From Thermoleophilaceae bacterium (GTDB lineage Bacteria; Actinomycetota; Thermoleophilia; Solirubrobacterales; Thermoleophilaceae): a DNA stretch of 64,000 nucleotides. Of the stretch, positions 1 to 8,603 are shown one piece after another. Every line of letters starts with the position of its first letter. The stretch's first letter is position 1. The position numbers and the translations under genes were made by a program. The notes beneath the pieces are model-generated. The model searched no databases. It was not told where the DNA came from and saw only the letters and a list, made by a program, of their open reading frames with translations. The DNA is taken from the NCBI GenBank assembly GCA_030447725.1, contig JAUJOQ010000001.1, forward strand, positions 1-64,000, given 5' to 3'.

Positions 1-140
1 ACCAGACGAAAAAGACGCGCAAACCGGAGGTTTATGCGACAGCCACGGCGCAGAGGGAAAGCCGCTTACCGGCCGCTGCCGTGGCTATCGCTTCACGCAA
101 ATCGTCCACCGCTGCCGCGGGGACATCCCTCGCGATCGCA

Positions 141-3100
141 TCAGACAGCGCGCGGAGCGGCCGTTCTACTCCAGTGCTCCTTCACGTACTCCTCGACCTC
201 CGCCTCGGGTAGCGCACGCGTGCTGTTGTTCATGCGGACCCAAAACACATCCGCCTTGTCGCTCATGCGCGCCATGACCGGGACGGAGGAGCGGGCGATG
301 TCGACACGGCAGATGTCGACCCCCTCGATGGCATCGATGCGTGCGCGCGTGCGCAGGACGGCGGTGTGAGTGAGCGCATGACTCAGGTGAGTGGTGAGCC
401 AGTTCACGAGCCCGTCGGGGTTCTGCGGCTTGACCAGCGGGAGATCGTGGGAGAGGCCTATCGGCTGCCGGGCGTCGTCGACTCCGATCAGAAGCGTGCC
501 GCCCTCGGTGTTCAGGAAGCCGGCGACTGTCTTGACCACCGCATCCTCCATCCGCTTGTCCTTACACTGCTCGCGGAGGTTCCAGCGGGCAGTTGCTTTG
601 AACTCCACCTGGTGGGTCTCATCGCCGGAGATCAGTTCCGGGGTCTCGATCGCGAAGAACCCCGCATGGCCGCGTAACTGCTCGGCCACCTTGGCCGCGA
701 ACTCGGGATCACTCCGGATCTGCTCGAGGACTCCGGTCGTGACCTCTTCCACGTTGATCGCGCCAGGGGCCGGCGCGGTAGCCACCCCAGTGCCTCCAGC
801 TTGCTCGGCATACGCGGCTCCCTCCTCGTAGACGCTGCTCCCGTCGTCGTAGTAGCTCGCGAAGATGTGGTTGAAGACGATCTCGGTCTTGCGCTCCCAG
901 GTCTCTGGGTCATAGGCGTCGGGGAGCTCGTCGAGGATGTCCTTGACCAGCCCGCGCGCCGTTTCGCGGGTCTCCGCCTTCTTGCGCCAATCCAGAACGA
1001 GCTTCTCCTCGATGTGGTCCATCAGCTTGTGCGCGATCAGCTTGACCTCCTCGCGCTGCTCATCGGTCAGCACCGGGTCCGGCTGGGTCAGCAGGTCGAA
1101 CACCGCGAGCTCGGGCTCGGAGAGCCCCTCCCGCACCGTCCGTTGCTCCTCCTCAGACAGCTGCCGTGAGAGCGCCTGGAGCCGGCGCAGCATCTCGTCG
1201 ACGTTGAGGCTGCCGGCGTTGTAGGCGTCGATCAATTCACGTAGCCGCTCGACGAGATCGACCCGCGTCGGGTTGCGCCGCGCCGCGGCTTCGACGCGGT
1301 CGGTCAGGTCACGCAGAAGACGCCTCGTCGAGGACCGTTTCTTACCCGCCAAGCGGGCGGCGAGCGCCTCGAAGTCGATCGCGTTGAGGTCGATCAGCGT
1401 CTCCGCATCCGAGCCGTCAGCCGCGGCGCGGATCACGTACTCCTCGGCGCCGACAGAGCGGTCGAGCAGCTCCCTGACGGCACCAGCCACGCCAGAGATG
1501 TCGGGCGCCTCGTCGAGCGAGCGGATCCGCTCGGCGAGGTTGCGCGCCACCGCGACCAGCCTCACGTGAGCGCTGGCAGCCGGATCGGGCAGGATCGCGG
1601 CGAACAGTCGTCGCACGAAGTCCGAGCGCTCGAGGTAGCCCCGCCGCGTCACGTCCTCCACCAGCAGCGCCTCCATCGAGGCATCACGAAGCGCGATGTA
1701 CTCGAAGCCCTCGGCGGCCGCGAGCGCTTCGAGGTTGACGTCCCAGCGCTCTGAGTAGTCCACGAGCTCTGCGATCGCCTCCTCCAGCTCGCCGACGAGC
1801 GCCGGCTTGTCGCGGATGATGTCGCTGCCGTCGGTCCCCTCAGGTCCGGCCGCGTAGACCGCCAGCGCCGCTTCGAGATGCCGGAACACGCCGACGTAGT
1901 CGACGATCAGCCCGTTCTCCTTCTCAGGGAACACGCGGTTGGCGCGGGCGATCGTCTGCATCAGCGTGTGATTTCGCATCGGACGATCGAGGTAGATCGT
2001 CGAACAGGAGGGGACGTCGAACCCCGTCATCCACATCGCGACGACGAATACAAGGCGGAACGGGTCGTCCGGGTCCTTGAACTTCTCGTCGAGGTCCTCC
2101 TCGTTCATCCGTCGCCGGTGCGGGGTGATGTCGAGCCCGGCTTCCTGCAGCTCCGCGATCTCGTTCTGAGACTGGGAGATGACGACGGCCATGTCGGTCT
2201 CGCGCATGAAGGCGATCTGCTCCTCGACGCCGACCCGCTCGAGCTCAGGCAGTTGCGCCGCACGGTCCTGAAGCTCCGCGAGGTGGACCGCCCACTGCTC
2301 GGCCACGAGGTCGTACATCCGGACCGCCGTGGCCTTGTCGACGGCGACGAACATCGCCTTACCAAGAAATCCCCGGCCGACGAAGTGCCGCACCAGGTCG
2401 GCCGCGATCCGGCGCAGCCGCTCGGGGCGGGTGATGAGCTGATACTCGGTCGCGAAGCGGCGCGCGAGCGTGCGCTCCTGCGACTCGTCGAGCTCGGCCT
2501 CCTCGAGGATGTCCGAGAGCTCTTCGTCGAAGCTCTCGTTGACGATCTGCAGCTCGGGGATGCGGTTCTCGTAGAAGAGCGGCACGGTCGCGCCGTCCTC
2601 GATCGAATCGCGGAAGTTGTAGGTCGACACGTAGTCGCCGAACACCTCGCGCGTGCGCTGCTCTTCGCCTGCGATCAACGGGGTACCCGTGAACCCGATG
2701 AACCCCGCGTTGGGAAGCGCCTCCCGCATGTTGAGCGCGAGCGCCGAGTACTGGCTGCGATGCGCCTCGTCGGTGATCACGATCACGTCGTCGCGGTCCG
2801 AGCACACCGGCATGTCGTGACCCTCTTCGGGTCGGAACTTGTGGATCAGCGTGAAGACGTAGCGGTGGTCCTCGCCGAGCAGCCGGCGAAGGTGCGCGGA
2901 GGAGGTGGCCTGCACGTGGCCTTCGACCACACCGGCGTCCTTGAACTCGTCGTAGAGCTGGTCGTCCAGCTCCGCGCGGTCGGTGACCATCACGAAGGTC
3001 CAATTGCCGGGCTCGCGGCGCAGGACCTTCTGCGTGAAGAACACCATCGACAGGCTCTTGCCCGATCCCTGCGTGTGCCAGAAGACGCCGAGCCGACCGT

Positions 3101-3980
3101 CGCGGGTCTCCTGATCTCGCAAGGCCCTCATCGCCGCGTTCACGCCGAGCACCTGGTGGTTCTGGGCGAGCAGCTTCCCGAGCCCGCCCGGCCGCTCGAG
3201 GTAGGCGACAAAGCTCTCGGTGATGTTCAGCAGGCGCGAGGGCTCGCAGACGCCGTGGATCGCGGTCTCGAGGGAGACAACGCCGGGCTCGGATTCGTAA
3301 TCGACCCGCTTCCACTCGCCGAAGCGCTGCCACGGCGCAAACGTGGAGCCGACGCGAGTCTCGGAGCCATTCGAGAGGAGCACCAGGGCGTTGGGCGTGA
3401 ACAGCTGCGGGACCGCGTCGCGGTAGTCGCGCAGGTTCTTCGAGTAGGCCTGCTCGACCGACCTGTGCGAGGCCTTCAGCTCGAGCAACACGAGCGGGAT
3501 CCCGTTGACGAAGCAGACGATGTCGCAGCGCCGCGTGTGCAGCGGACCCACTACCCACATCTGGCTGACCGCGAGGAAGTCATTGTGCGCGGGCGTGCGC
3601 CAGTCGATGAAGCGCACGGTCTCCGTGATGCGCCCTCCCTCATCGTCGGCCATCGTCACCTTGGCGCCATTCCGGAGAAGCTTGTGCACCGCCTGGTTCG
3701 CCCGCGTCGGCTCCATCGTGGAGCGGTCGAGCGTGAGCTCGTCGAGGGCGGCATCGAGGGCCGCTGCCGGCAGGTTTGGGTTCAGCTCCGCCAGCTTTGG
3801 TCGCAGGCGATGGTGGAGCACGACCTGCGACTGGTCATCCCGTCCAAGCCCGCCGTTTCCGACGTGCTCGGCGCCGAGCTGTTCCGAATAGCCGTCGACC
3901 ACCTCGTAGCCAAGCTCGTCGAGCCGAGCGAGGGTCGGTCCCTCGACCAGGCCCGCCTCTGAAAAATCCGTCGGCGTCAC
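141..3980 (-). CDS. hsdR: Type I restriction enzyme subunit R (HsdR) with C-terminal AlbA_2/Schlafen-type domain
   Basis: This is the motor and nuclease subunit of a type I restriction-modification system, which translocates DNA and cuts unmethylated targets. The N-terminal nuclease domain carries LELK around residues 166-169 with an upstream Asp (D153). The helicase core has Walker A TQGSGKS at 303-309, DEAH at 404-407 and TGTP near 435. The last 170 residues (about 1108-1279) look like a separate AlbA_2 (Schlafen/divergent AAA) DNA-binding module, with VEFKATARW and FLNTEGGTLLIGVDD; ordinary HsdR proteins lack it. At 1279 residues the protein is longer than most HsdRs, and the added domain accounts for this. 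The GTG start overlaps the hsdS stop by four bases (GTGA), so translation is coupled. Function is secure; the role of the extra domain is unknown. Confidence 0.95.
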   Translation of the reverse strand: MTPTDFSEAGLVEGPTLARLDELGYEVVDGYSEQLGAEHVGNGGLGRDDQSQVVLHHRLRPKLAELNPNLPAAALDAALDELTLDRSTMEPTRANQAVHKLLRNGAKVTMADDEGGRITETVRFIDWRTPAHNDFLAVSQMWVVGPLHTRRCDIVCFVNGIPLVLLELKASHRSVEQAYSKNLRDYRDAVPQLFTPNALVLLSNGSETRVGSTFAPWQRFGEWKRVDYESEPGVVSLETAIHGVCEPSRLLNITESFVAYLERPGGLGKLLAQNHQVLGVNAAMRALRDQETRDGRLGVFWHTQGSGKSLSMVFFTQKVLRREPGNWTFVMVTDRAELDDQLYDEFKDAGVVEGHVQATSSAHLRRLLGEDHRYVFTLIHKFRPEEGHDMPVCSDRDDVIVITDEAHRSQYSALALNMREALPNAGFIGFTGTPLIAGEEQRTREVFGDYVSTYNFRDSIEDGATVPLFYENRIPELQIVNESFDEELSDILEEAELDESQERTLARRFATEYQLITRPERLRRIAADLVRHFVGRGFLGKAMFVAVDKATAVRMYDLVAEQWAVHLAELQDRAAQLPELERVGVEEQIAFMRETDMAVVISQSQNEIAELQEAGLDITPHRRRMNEEDLDEKFKDPDDPFRLVFVVAMWMTGFDVPSCSTIYLDRPMRNHTLMQTIARANRVFPEKENGLIVDYVGVFRHLEAALAVYAAGPEGTDGSDIIRDKPALVGELEEAIAELVDYSERWDVNLEALAAAEGFEYIALRDASMEALLVEDVTRRGYLERSDFVRRLFAAILPDPAASAHVRLVAVARNLAERIRSLDEAPDISGVAGAVRELLDRSVGAEEYVIRAAADGSDAETLIDLNAIDFEALAARLAGKKRSSTRRLLRDLTDRVEAAARRNPTRVDLVERLRELIDAYNAGSLNVDEMLRRLQALSRQLSEEEQRTVREGLSEPELAVFDLLTQPDPVLTDEQREEVKLIAHKLMDHIEEKLVLDWRKKAETRETARGLVKDILDELPDAYDPETWERKTEIVFNHIFASYYDDGSSVYEEGAAYAEQAGGTGVATAPAPGAINVEEVTTGVLEQIRSDPEFAAKVAEQLRGHAGFFAIETPELISGDETHQVEFKATARWNLREQCKDKRMEDAVVKTVAGFLNTEGGTLLIGVDDARQPIGLSHDLPLVKPQNPDGLVNWLTTHLSHALTHTAVLRTRARIDAIEGVDICRVDIARSSVPVMARMSDKADVFWVRMNNSTRALPEAEVEEYVKEHWSRTAAPRAV

Positions 3981-5281
3981 GTCGTCTCGGCCGGGAGCAG
4001 GTGGCCGAGATCTACGTCGGAGATGTCCACCCGGCCGGTGACGAGACGCGGTAGGAGGAGGTCACGGGTCGCGGCGAGGTCCTCGTTAGCGTCCGTTAGC
4101 GCCTCCGCGCTCTGTATCGCGGCGGTGGCGACTTCTGTGAACCGCCCACATAGCCACCTCGGCGGAGCGACGAAAGCAAAGTCGAGGAAGTCATTTGGCC
4201 GAAACCCGAGTACCGTCGTTCCGCTGGCTCGTTCGCGTGCGAAGCTTCGGAATCTTTCACTACTGAAGAGTTGGAACAGGAAGGGAACCGCGTCGCGCCC
4301 AGTCTGGGGACGTACCGCAAAGAGATGATGTGAGATCAGCCCCCCTCGCTCGAAGCCGCGCCCTGGAACGATCGCGGGGCTACCGATCACGTGTCCGGCT
4401 TGGGTCAGATCCGTATTCGCAACTATGAGGTCGCCAGGAGCGATGGTGTGGCGCTCCTTGTAGCTGCCGGAATACGTCTTGGTGCCTCCCCGGCGAAAAC
4501 CTCCTGCCGGTGTCAGACACTTAAGGTTCGCCATTGGGTCACCAGGCTCTGTCAGATGTGCGCCCTTATACGACAGGCCCTTATCCGCGCTCACCACCTC
4601 CCGGAGCCGTCGCACCTCCCACGTCTCCGGGATCGGCCCCAGCTCGGAGTCCACGACCTCCACCTCCTCGTGCCCCGGGAAGCGGAAGCGCACGAACCAC
4701 TCCCGATAGAGCGACCGGGCCAGATCCTCCAGCAGCTCGACCCGCCGCTCGTTGATCTCGATGATCTTGTCGAAGGCGGAGAGAATCGACGCTATGCGGC
4801 TTTGCGTCGAGATGTCGGGGATGGAGGCCTTGACCGCCTGGATGCGGCCAGGAGCCGTGTGCCGAACCTTCGTTCCGGTCGCCGACGCGCTGATCTGGGC
4901 TCGCACAGACGGATCGTTGAACAGGTAGTAGAGGAATCGGAGGTCAGCCGCCCCATCCCGCGCGCGAACCAACCCAATCCGCTGGTTATGGAGCCACGTG
5001 TTGTCGTCCCGGGGAACAAGACCCGAACTCCCCAGTAGACCGGGCGCCTGCTCAGTCATCGCAATGACAACCGAGCCCGGCGCTAGAACGTACTCGTCGG
5101 GTATAGGCCCCGTGTAACTCTTCTGGCTGGGGCCACGATCACGAAACCCTCCTTGTTCGTAGAAGTTGCCTGGAGTCACGAGCCGGCAGACTCCACCTTG
5201 GCTGAAGGCCGCCCCCTTGAAGGCGAAGCCATGCTTGATGTCCAAGAGGTCGCCGAGGGAACGCTCGCGCCACTCGCTCAC
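3977..5281 (-). CDS. hsdS: Type I restriction-modification specificity subunit (HsdS)
   Basis: HsdS recognises the DNA target and bridges HsdM and HsdR. The 434-residue protein shows the usual two-fold plan: a target recognition domain from the start (WRERSLGDLLDIKHG), a central conserved helix around residues 170-210, and a second domain beginning at GPIPETWEVRRLREV. Two starts are possible. GTG at 5290 touches the Shine-Dalgarno-like GAGGA directly, whereas GTG at 5281 lies eight bases beyond AAGAGGAG, so I prefer 5281. The gene is visibly richer in A/T than its neighbours, as is common for horizontally moving specificity genes. It is the middle gene of hsdM-hsdS-hsdR, 98 bases after hsdM. 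Recognition sequence cannot be predicted. Confidence 0.93.
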   Translation of the reverse strand: MSEWRERSLGDLLDIKHGFAFKGAAFSQGGVCRLVTPGNFYEQGGFRDRGPSQKSYTGPIPDEYVLAPGSVVIAMTEQAPGLLGSSGLVPRDDNTWLHNQRIGLVRARDGAADLRFLYYLFNDPSVRAQISASATGTKVRHTAPGRIQAVKASIPDISTQSRIASILSAFDKIIEINERRVELLEDLARSLYREWFVRFRFPGHEEVEVVDSELGPIPETWEVRRLREVVSADKGLSYKGAHLTEPGDPMANLKCLTPAGGFRRGGTKTYSGSYKERHTIAPGDLIVANTDLTQAGHVIGSPAIVPGRGFERGGLISHHLFAVRPQTGRDAVPFLFQLFSSERFRSFARERASGTTVLGFRPNDFLDFAFVAPPRWLCGRFTEVATAAIQSAEALTDANEDLAATRDLLLPRLVTGRVDISDVDLGHLLPAETT

Positions 5282-5379
5282 CAACGCCACTCCTCTTTTT
5301 CACCCATCATCGACCGCATCATCTCCAACGCCTGATGCTGTTGTCGCCGCAAGGGGCCGAAAGAGATCGTTTGAGCGGA

Positions 5380-6924
5380 TCACCGATCGAGCAGTTGCGA
5401 CAACACGCTGTCGACTCCCGCCTCCAGCGCGGCAGCACGTTCGGCGAGTTCGCGCAGTTCTAGTTGAGCCGCTGCCAGCCTCTCCTCGAACTCCTCGTCC
5501 TCGAGCTCCTCCACCTCCGTCCCCACGTAACGACCAGGATTAAGGCTCCAGCCCTGCGCCTTGATCTCCGCGATCGTCGCCGCCTTGCAAAGGCCGGTCA
5601 CGTTGGCGTAGTTCCCGTCTGGAAAGCGCTCCTCAAAGAACCCATCCACTCGCTTCTCGAACACGGGGTCCTCGCCGCGATAGAGCCGGACGATGTTCGC
5701 CAAGAACTCGAGCTGCTCTTCAGTGAAGTCGCGGTGCGCCCGGTCAATCTGGCGGAACACTTGCCGGGCGTCGATGAAGAGGACCTGGTCCGCCCGCTCC
5801 GTGGCGCGCTTCCCGCGGTCCAGGAACCAGAGCGTGACCGGCAGGGTCACCGTGTAGAAGAAGTTCGGGCTGACGGCCACCATCACGTCGACCAGCCGGT
5901 CCTCGATCAGCTTACGGCGAATCTCGCCCTCGCTGTGGCGGGCATCGGAGGATGAGTTGGCCATCACAAATCCGGCCCGGCCGGTGTCGTTCAAGGCGGT
6001 CGCGAAGAGCTGGATCCAGAGGTAGTTGGCGTTGTCGGGCTTGGGCAGATCGGGGAAGCGTGCGTCGCCTTCGAGCTTCGCCTTGTCGACTCGGTCGACG
6101 TTGAAGGGCGGGTTGGCCATCACGAAGTCGAACCGTCCGACGCTGTCGTGCAGGTCCTCGTAGTAGCTGTTGCCCTCGCGAATCTCCCCGGACAGGCCGT
6201 GCACGGCGAGGTTCATCCGGGCGAGCCGGACCGTCTCGCCAGTCTTCTCCTGTCCGTAGATGGATAGCTCCTCGCCCGGAGAACGGCGATGGCGCTCGAC
6301 GAAGTGCGCCGACTGCACGAACATGCCGCCCGAGCCGCAGGCCGGGTCGAAGATGCGACCGTGGAAGGGCTCGATGATCTCCACGATCAGGCGGACGATC
6401 GACATCGGCGTGAAGAACTCGCCGGCGCCCTGCCCCTCGGCCAGTGCGAACTTGGCGAGGAAGTACTCGTAGATCAGACCGAATGCGTCGCCCTCGAGGT
6501 CTTTCGTGTAGCTGTTGATGTGGCGCAGGAGCGAGGCGATCGTCGAGGTTTCGATAGCGGTGTAGGTGCGTGGGAGCACGCCAGCCAACTCCGGGTTGTT
6601 CTCCTCCACCAGGCGCATCGCCTCGTTCGTCGCCCTGCCGAGGTCTGCGCCCTCTGGCAGGTCGAGCAGGTGGCTGAACCGTGCGGCCTCGGTCAGGTAG
6701 ATCACGCGTTGGGCGTGGTAGTCCGATGGGCCGACCTTCCGGCGCGCCGATCCCTTGGCTTCGATCTGCTCGCGCGCGGCCTCGAACTTCGCATCGGCGA
6801 AGCGGAGGAAGATCAATCCGAGGACGGGGGTGCCGTACTCCGACGCCTTAAGGCCGGAGTTCGCGCGCAGCTCGTCGGCAGCGTCCCAGAGACGATTCTC
6901 GAGCTCCGCCAGATCAGCCTGCAC
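5380..6924 (-). CDS. hsdM: Type I restriction-modification DNA methyltransferase subunit (HsdM)
   Basis: HsdM is the N6-adenine methyltransferase that protects host sites using S-adenosylmethionine. The 514-residue protein begins with the helical HsdM_N domain ([13 protein letters not shown], then [10 protein letters not shown]). The SAM pocket motif DPACGSGG is at 193-200 and the catalytic NPPF at 271-274, inside [11 protein letters not shown]. The start is GTG. A possible -10 (TAGACT, 6960-6965 read on the minus strand) lies about 30 bases upstream. It is the first gene of the hsdMSR operon and is divergent from the toxin-antitoxin pair. Length and motifs are complete, so the enzyme should be active. 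Confidence 0.96.
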   Translation of the reverse strand: MQADLAELENRLWDAADELRANSGLKASEYGTPVLGLIFLRFADAKFEAAREQIEAKGSARRKVGPSDYHAQRVIYLTEAARFSHLLDLPEGADLGRATNEAMRLVEENNPELAGVLPRTYTAIETSTIASLLRHINSYTKDLEGDAFGLIYEYFLAKFALAEGQGAGEFFTPMSIVRLIVEIIEPFHGRIFDPACGSGGMFVQSAHFVERHRRSPGEELSIYGQEKTGETVRLARMNLAVHGLSGEIREGNSYYEDLHDSVGRFDFVMANPPFNVDRVDKAKLEGDARFPDLPKPDNANYLWIQLFATALNDTGRAGFVMANSSSDARHSEGEIRRKLIEDRLVDVMVAVSPNFFYTVTLPVTLWFLDRGKRATERADQVLFIDARQVFRQIDRAHRDFTEEQLEFLANIVRLYRGEDPVFEKRVDGFFEERFPDGNYANVTGLCKAATIAEIKAQGWSLNPGRYVGTEVEELEDEEFEERLAAAQLELRELAERAAALEAGVDSVLSQLLDR

Positions 6925-6976
6925 GCCGGGCTCTCATGGCTCGCCGGAACACCCGGGCGAGTCTAACCTCGCCTCC

Positions 6977-6993
6977 CACCCATCGCCTGGGTG
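6977..6993. promoter_or_regulatory. Inverted repeat in the hsdM/antitoxin divergent intergenic region
   Basis: A perfect 6-base inverted repeat (CACCCA, five-base spacer, TGGGTG) lies between the divergent hsdM and antitoxin starts. A related CACGTGGG follows at 7006-7013. An operator for the HTH-containing antitoxin is one possibility; this is inference from position and symmetry only. Confidence 0.25.
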
Positions 6994-7076
6994 CACGGCC
7001 TCGGCACGTGGGTGCTCTTCAGGCGGCGCGCCCGACATGACCCCTTGCGTAGCTCGACGCCCGCGGCTCCTGGCGC

Positions 7077-7082
7077 AATACT
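7077..7082 (+). promoter_or_regulatory. Candidate -10 element for a leaderless antitoxin-toxin transcript
   Basis: AATACT is followed by exactly six bases and then the GTG at 7089. No Shine-Dalgarno sequence precedes that GTG. The spacing would put the transcription start on the start codon itself. Confidence 0.5.
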
Positions 7083-7088
7083 CCCTCT

Positions 7089-7760
7089 GTGGTCAAGGCA
7101 CAAGGCGCATATCCCGCAGATCGAGCCGCCGCGCTGGCCGGCGTGCCACTGTCGACCGTCCGCTCCTGGGCGAAAAACGACATCCTCGAGCCCAGCCTTT
7201 CGCAACAGCGCGTGATGCTGTGGTCATACCCGGACCTCATGGGTCTCCGGATGATCTACTGGCTCCGGCAAACGAAGGAGCTGGGGGACGGAAAGACCGT
7301 TCCAGCTTCGAGCATGCCGGCGGTACGGCGCGCGCTTGGCCAGTTGCGCGAGCTCGACCTCGCCCTATGGGCGGGCAACGACGGCTTCTCGGTGTCCGTA
7401 GACCGCTCCGGCGATATTCACGTCGATGCCAACGGAGCTCGCGAGGTCGGCAGCCGACAACGGCTGCTCGACCAGGACATGGTCGACCTGCTGCGGCCCT
7501 TTGCGACGCCTCAGGAGACCAAGGGCCCGGACCTTCACAAGCCGCGGCCTCAGCTACGAATCGTGCCGGGCAAGCTCGGCGGTGAGCCCCACGTTCGGCG
7601 CACCCGTCTCGAGACCCAAGCGCTGGCGGCGCTGGCACGTCGCGGCGTGGAGGATGCCAAGATCTACCGCCTCTACCCGATCGCCCCCCAGGAGGCGATC
7701 GACCAAGCCCTCGACCTCGAACGCCAGCTGCGCCGCAACCTCACCGCGACCGCGGCCTGA
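7089..7760 (+). CDS. MerR-type HTH plus DUF433-like antitoxin
   Basis: Probable antitoxin of a DUF433/PIN-like pair. Residues about 8-60 form a MerR-like winged helix (AALAGVPLSTVRSWAK, then LWSYPDLMGLRMIYWL), suggesting DNA binding and autoregulation. The C-terminal part (about 150-215: RRTRLETQALAALARRG, EDAKIYRLYP) matches the DUF433 pattern, the fold often paired with DUF5615 PIN-like toxins. The 223-residue gene starts at GTG without a Shine-Dalgarno and appears leaderless. Its stop overlaps the toxin start by one base (TGATG), so the two are translationally coupled. Domain calls are by pattern recognition; the pair architecture supports them. Confidence 0.75.
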   Translation: MVKAQGAYPADRAAALAGVPLSTVRSWAKNDILEPSLSQQRVMLWSYPDLMGLRMIYWLRQTKELGDGKTVPASSMPAVRRALGQLRELDLALWAGNDGFSVSVDRSGDIHVDANGAREVGSRQRLLDQDMVDLLRPFATPQETKGPDLHKPRPQLRIVPGKLGGEPHVRRTRLETQALAALARRGVEDAKIYRLYPIAPQEAIDQALDLERQLRRNLTATAA

Positions 7761-8290
7761 TGGAGCTGCCTGCCGCGCGCAGGCTGTTCGCCCTCGATCA
7801 CGGCTTCCCCCAGCCGATCGTCGAGGTGCTTGCGGACTTTACGCCCGATGTGGAGCTCGTGCGCATCGACGAGATCGACGACCGCATGCCCGATCTGGAT
7901 GACTGGGAGATTCTGCTGGCGCTTCACCATCATGCCCGCCAGTGGGACGGCCTCATCACCACTGACTCGGGGATGGTGCGGACACCAGAGTCGCTCGCGG
8001 TGCTCATGCAAACGAAGCTCACGCTTGTCGTGGCCATGGAGGCCGGCCACGACATGCTGAAGGCGACCGGCCTCGTGTTCGCGTACCTCCCCGGCATCCT
8101 TGGACGAACCGACCCGAACGTCCCTCAGCTATGGAAGCTTCAGGCTGCGAACCGCCGCCACGCGGAGCCTTGGGATGAGCTGCGGTCGGTCGCCGAGCAC
8201 GGCGGTCGGCAGGTCGACACGCTGTGGGCGGAAGCTCGCCTTTCGGCCGAGGACTTCGGTCGAGACCCTCTTAGCGGCAGAGGATCCTGA
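7760..8290 (+). CDS. DUF5615/Mut7-C-like PIN-fold toxin candidate
   Basis: A 176-residue protein coupled to the antitoxin by a TGATG junction. The order of features fits PIN-like DUF5615 nucleases: an early LFALDHGFPQPIVEVL (D near 13), a central ELVRIDEIDDRMPDLDDWEILLAL rich in acidic residues, then DGLITTDSGMV with the second acidic strand. PIN-like toxins in such pairs are thought to be RNases. Between the restriction operon and tRNA-Thr, the pair could stabilise the island. Activity is not proven and the family assignment rests on motif order. Confidence 0.7.
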   Translation: MELPAARRLFALDHGFPQPIVEVLADFTPDVELVRIDEIDDRMPDLDDWEILLALHHHARQWDGLITTDSGMVRTPESLAVLMQTKLTLVVAMEAGHDMLKATGLVFAYLPGILGRTDPNVPQLWKLQAANRRHAEPWDELRSVAEHGGRQVDTLWAEARLSAEDFGRDPLSGRGS

Positions 8291-8378
8291 CTGCGGTGTT
8301 GGTGAAAATGTTGGCGGGTCGGCTTTGAAGCGGACCGGGCCGGAAACGAAAGTGGCCGCTTTCCAGGCCTTTCCTTGA

Positions 8379-8451
8379 AGCCGACGCCCGGATTCGAACC
8401 GGGGACCCCTTCATTACGAGTGAAGTGCTCTACCAGCTGAGCTACGTCGGC
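8379..8451 (-). tRNA. tRNA-Thr (anticodon CGT)
   Basis: The minus strand folds into a standard 73-base cloverleaf. The acceptor stem GCCGACG pairs with CGTCGGC, the D arm contains AGCTCAGCTGGTAGAGC, the anticodon arm is CTTCA-CTCGTAA-TGAAG with CGT in the loop, and the T arm is GGTTCGAATCC. CCA is not encoded. TTGACC (8484-8489) and TACCCT (8464-8469) on the minus strand could be its promoter, but the 14-base spacer is short. The 3' end faces the toxin-antitoxin and restriction genes. Confidence 0.97.
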
Positions 8452-8591
8452 GGGAGGGATTCCAGGGTACCGCGGTCCGGACCGGTCAAGGACGCCGGCG
8501 TCGCGCCGGCCGGCGTCGACCCAGCGCGTCCTTTGCGTTCGCTCTTTCACAGCCCTGATCAAGTTCTTTACGAGTGGCGCCGGTTTCGCCC

Positions 8592-8597
8592 TACGGT
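8592..8597 (+). promoter_or_regulatory. Candidate -10 (TACGGT) for a leaderless transcript
   Basis: TACGGT is followed by six bases and the GTG at 8604. The identical hexamer and spacing recur before 20870 and 52253, which decides the start chosen for this gene. Confidence 0.55.
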
Positions 8598-8603
8598 CGG
8601 TGC

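Noticed and set aside
41..86. 9-bp inverted repeat (AGCCACGGC and its complement) at the window edge
   Set aside because: 28-base loop and no T-tract; with the left context missing I cannot call it a terminator.
34..369. Plus-strand frame preceded by GGAGG with ideal spacing
   Set aside because: It is Arg/Pro/Ser-rich, mostly antisense to the hsdR 3' end and resembles no family; the ribosome-site match is likely chance.
1878..3962. Long antisense frame of 694 codons within hsdR
   Set aside because: A GC-rich shadow frame; hsdR has all family motifs and operon overlaps, the antisense product has none.
8379..8400. attachment-site copy of the tRNA-Thr 3' end at the other side of the defence block
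   Set aside because: No second copy seen in positions 1-140 or between the RM genes; it may lie outside the window.
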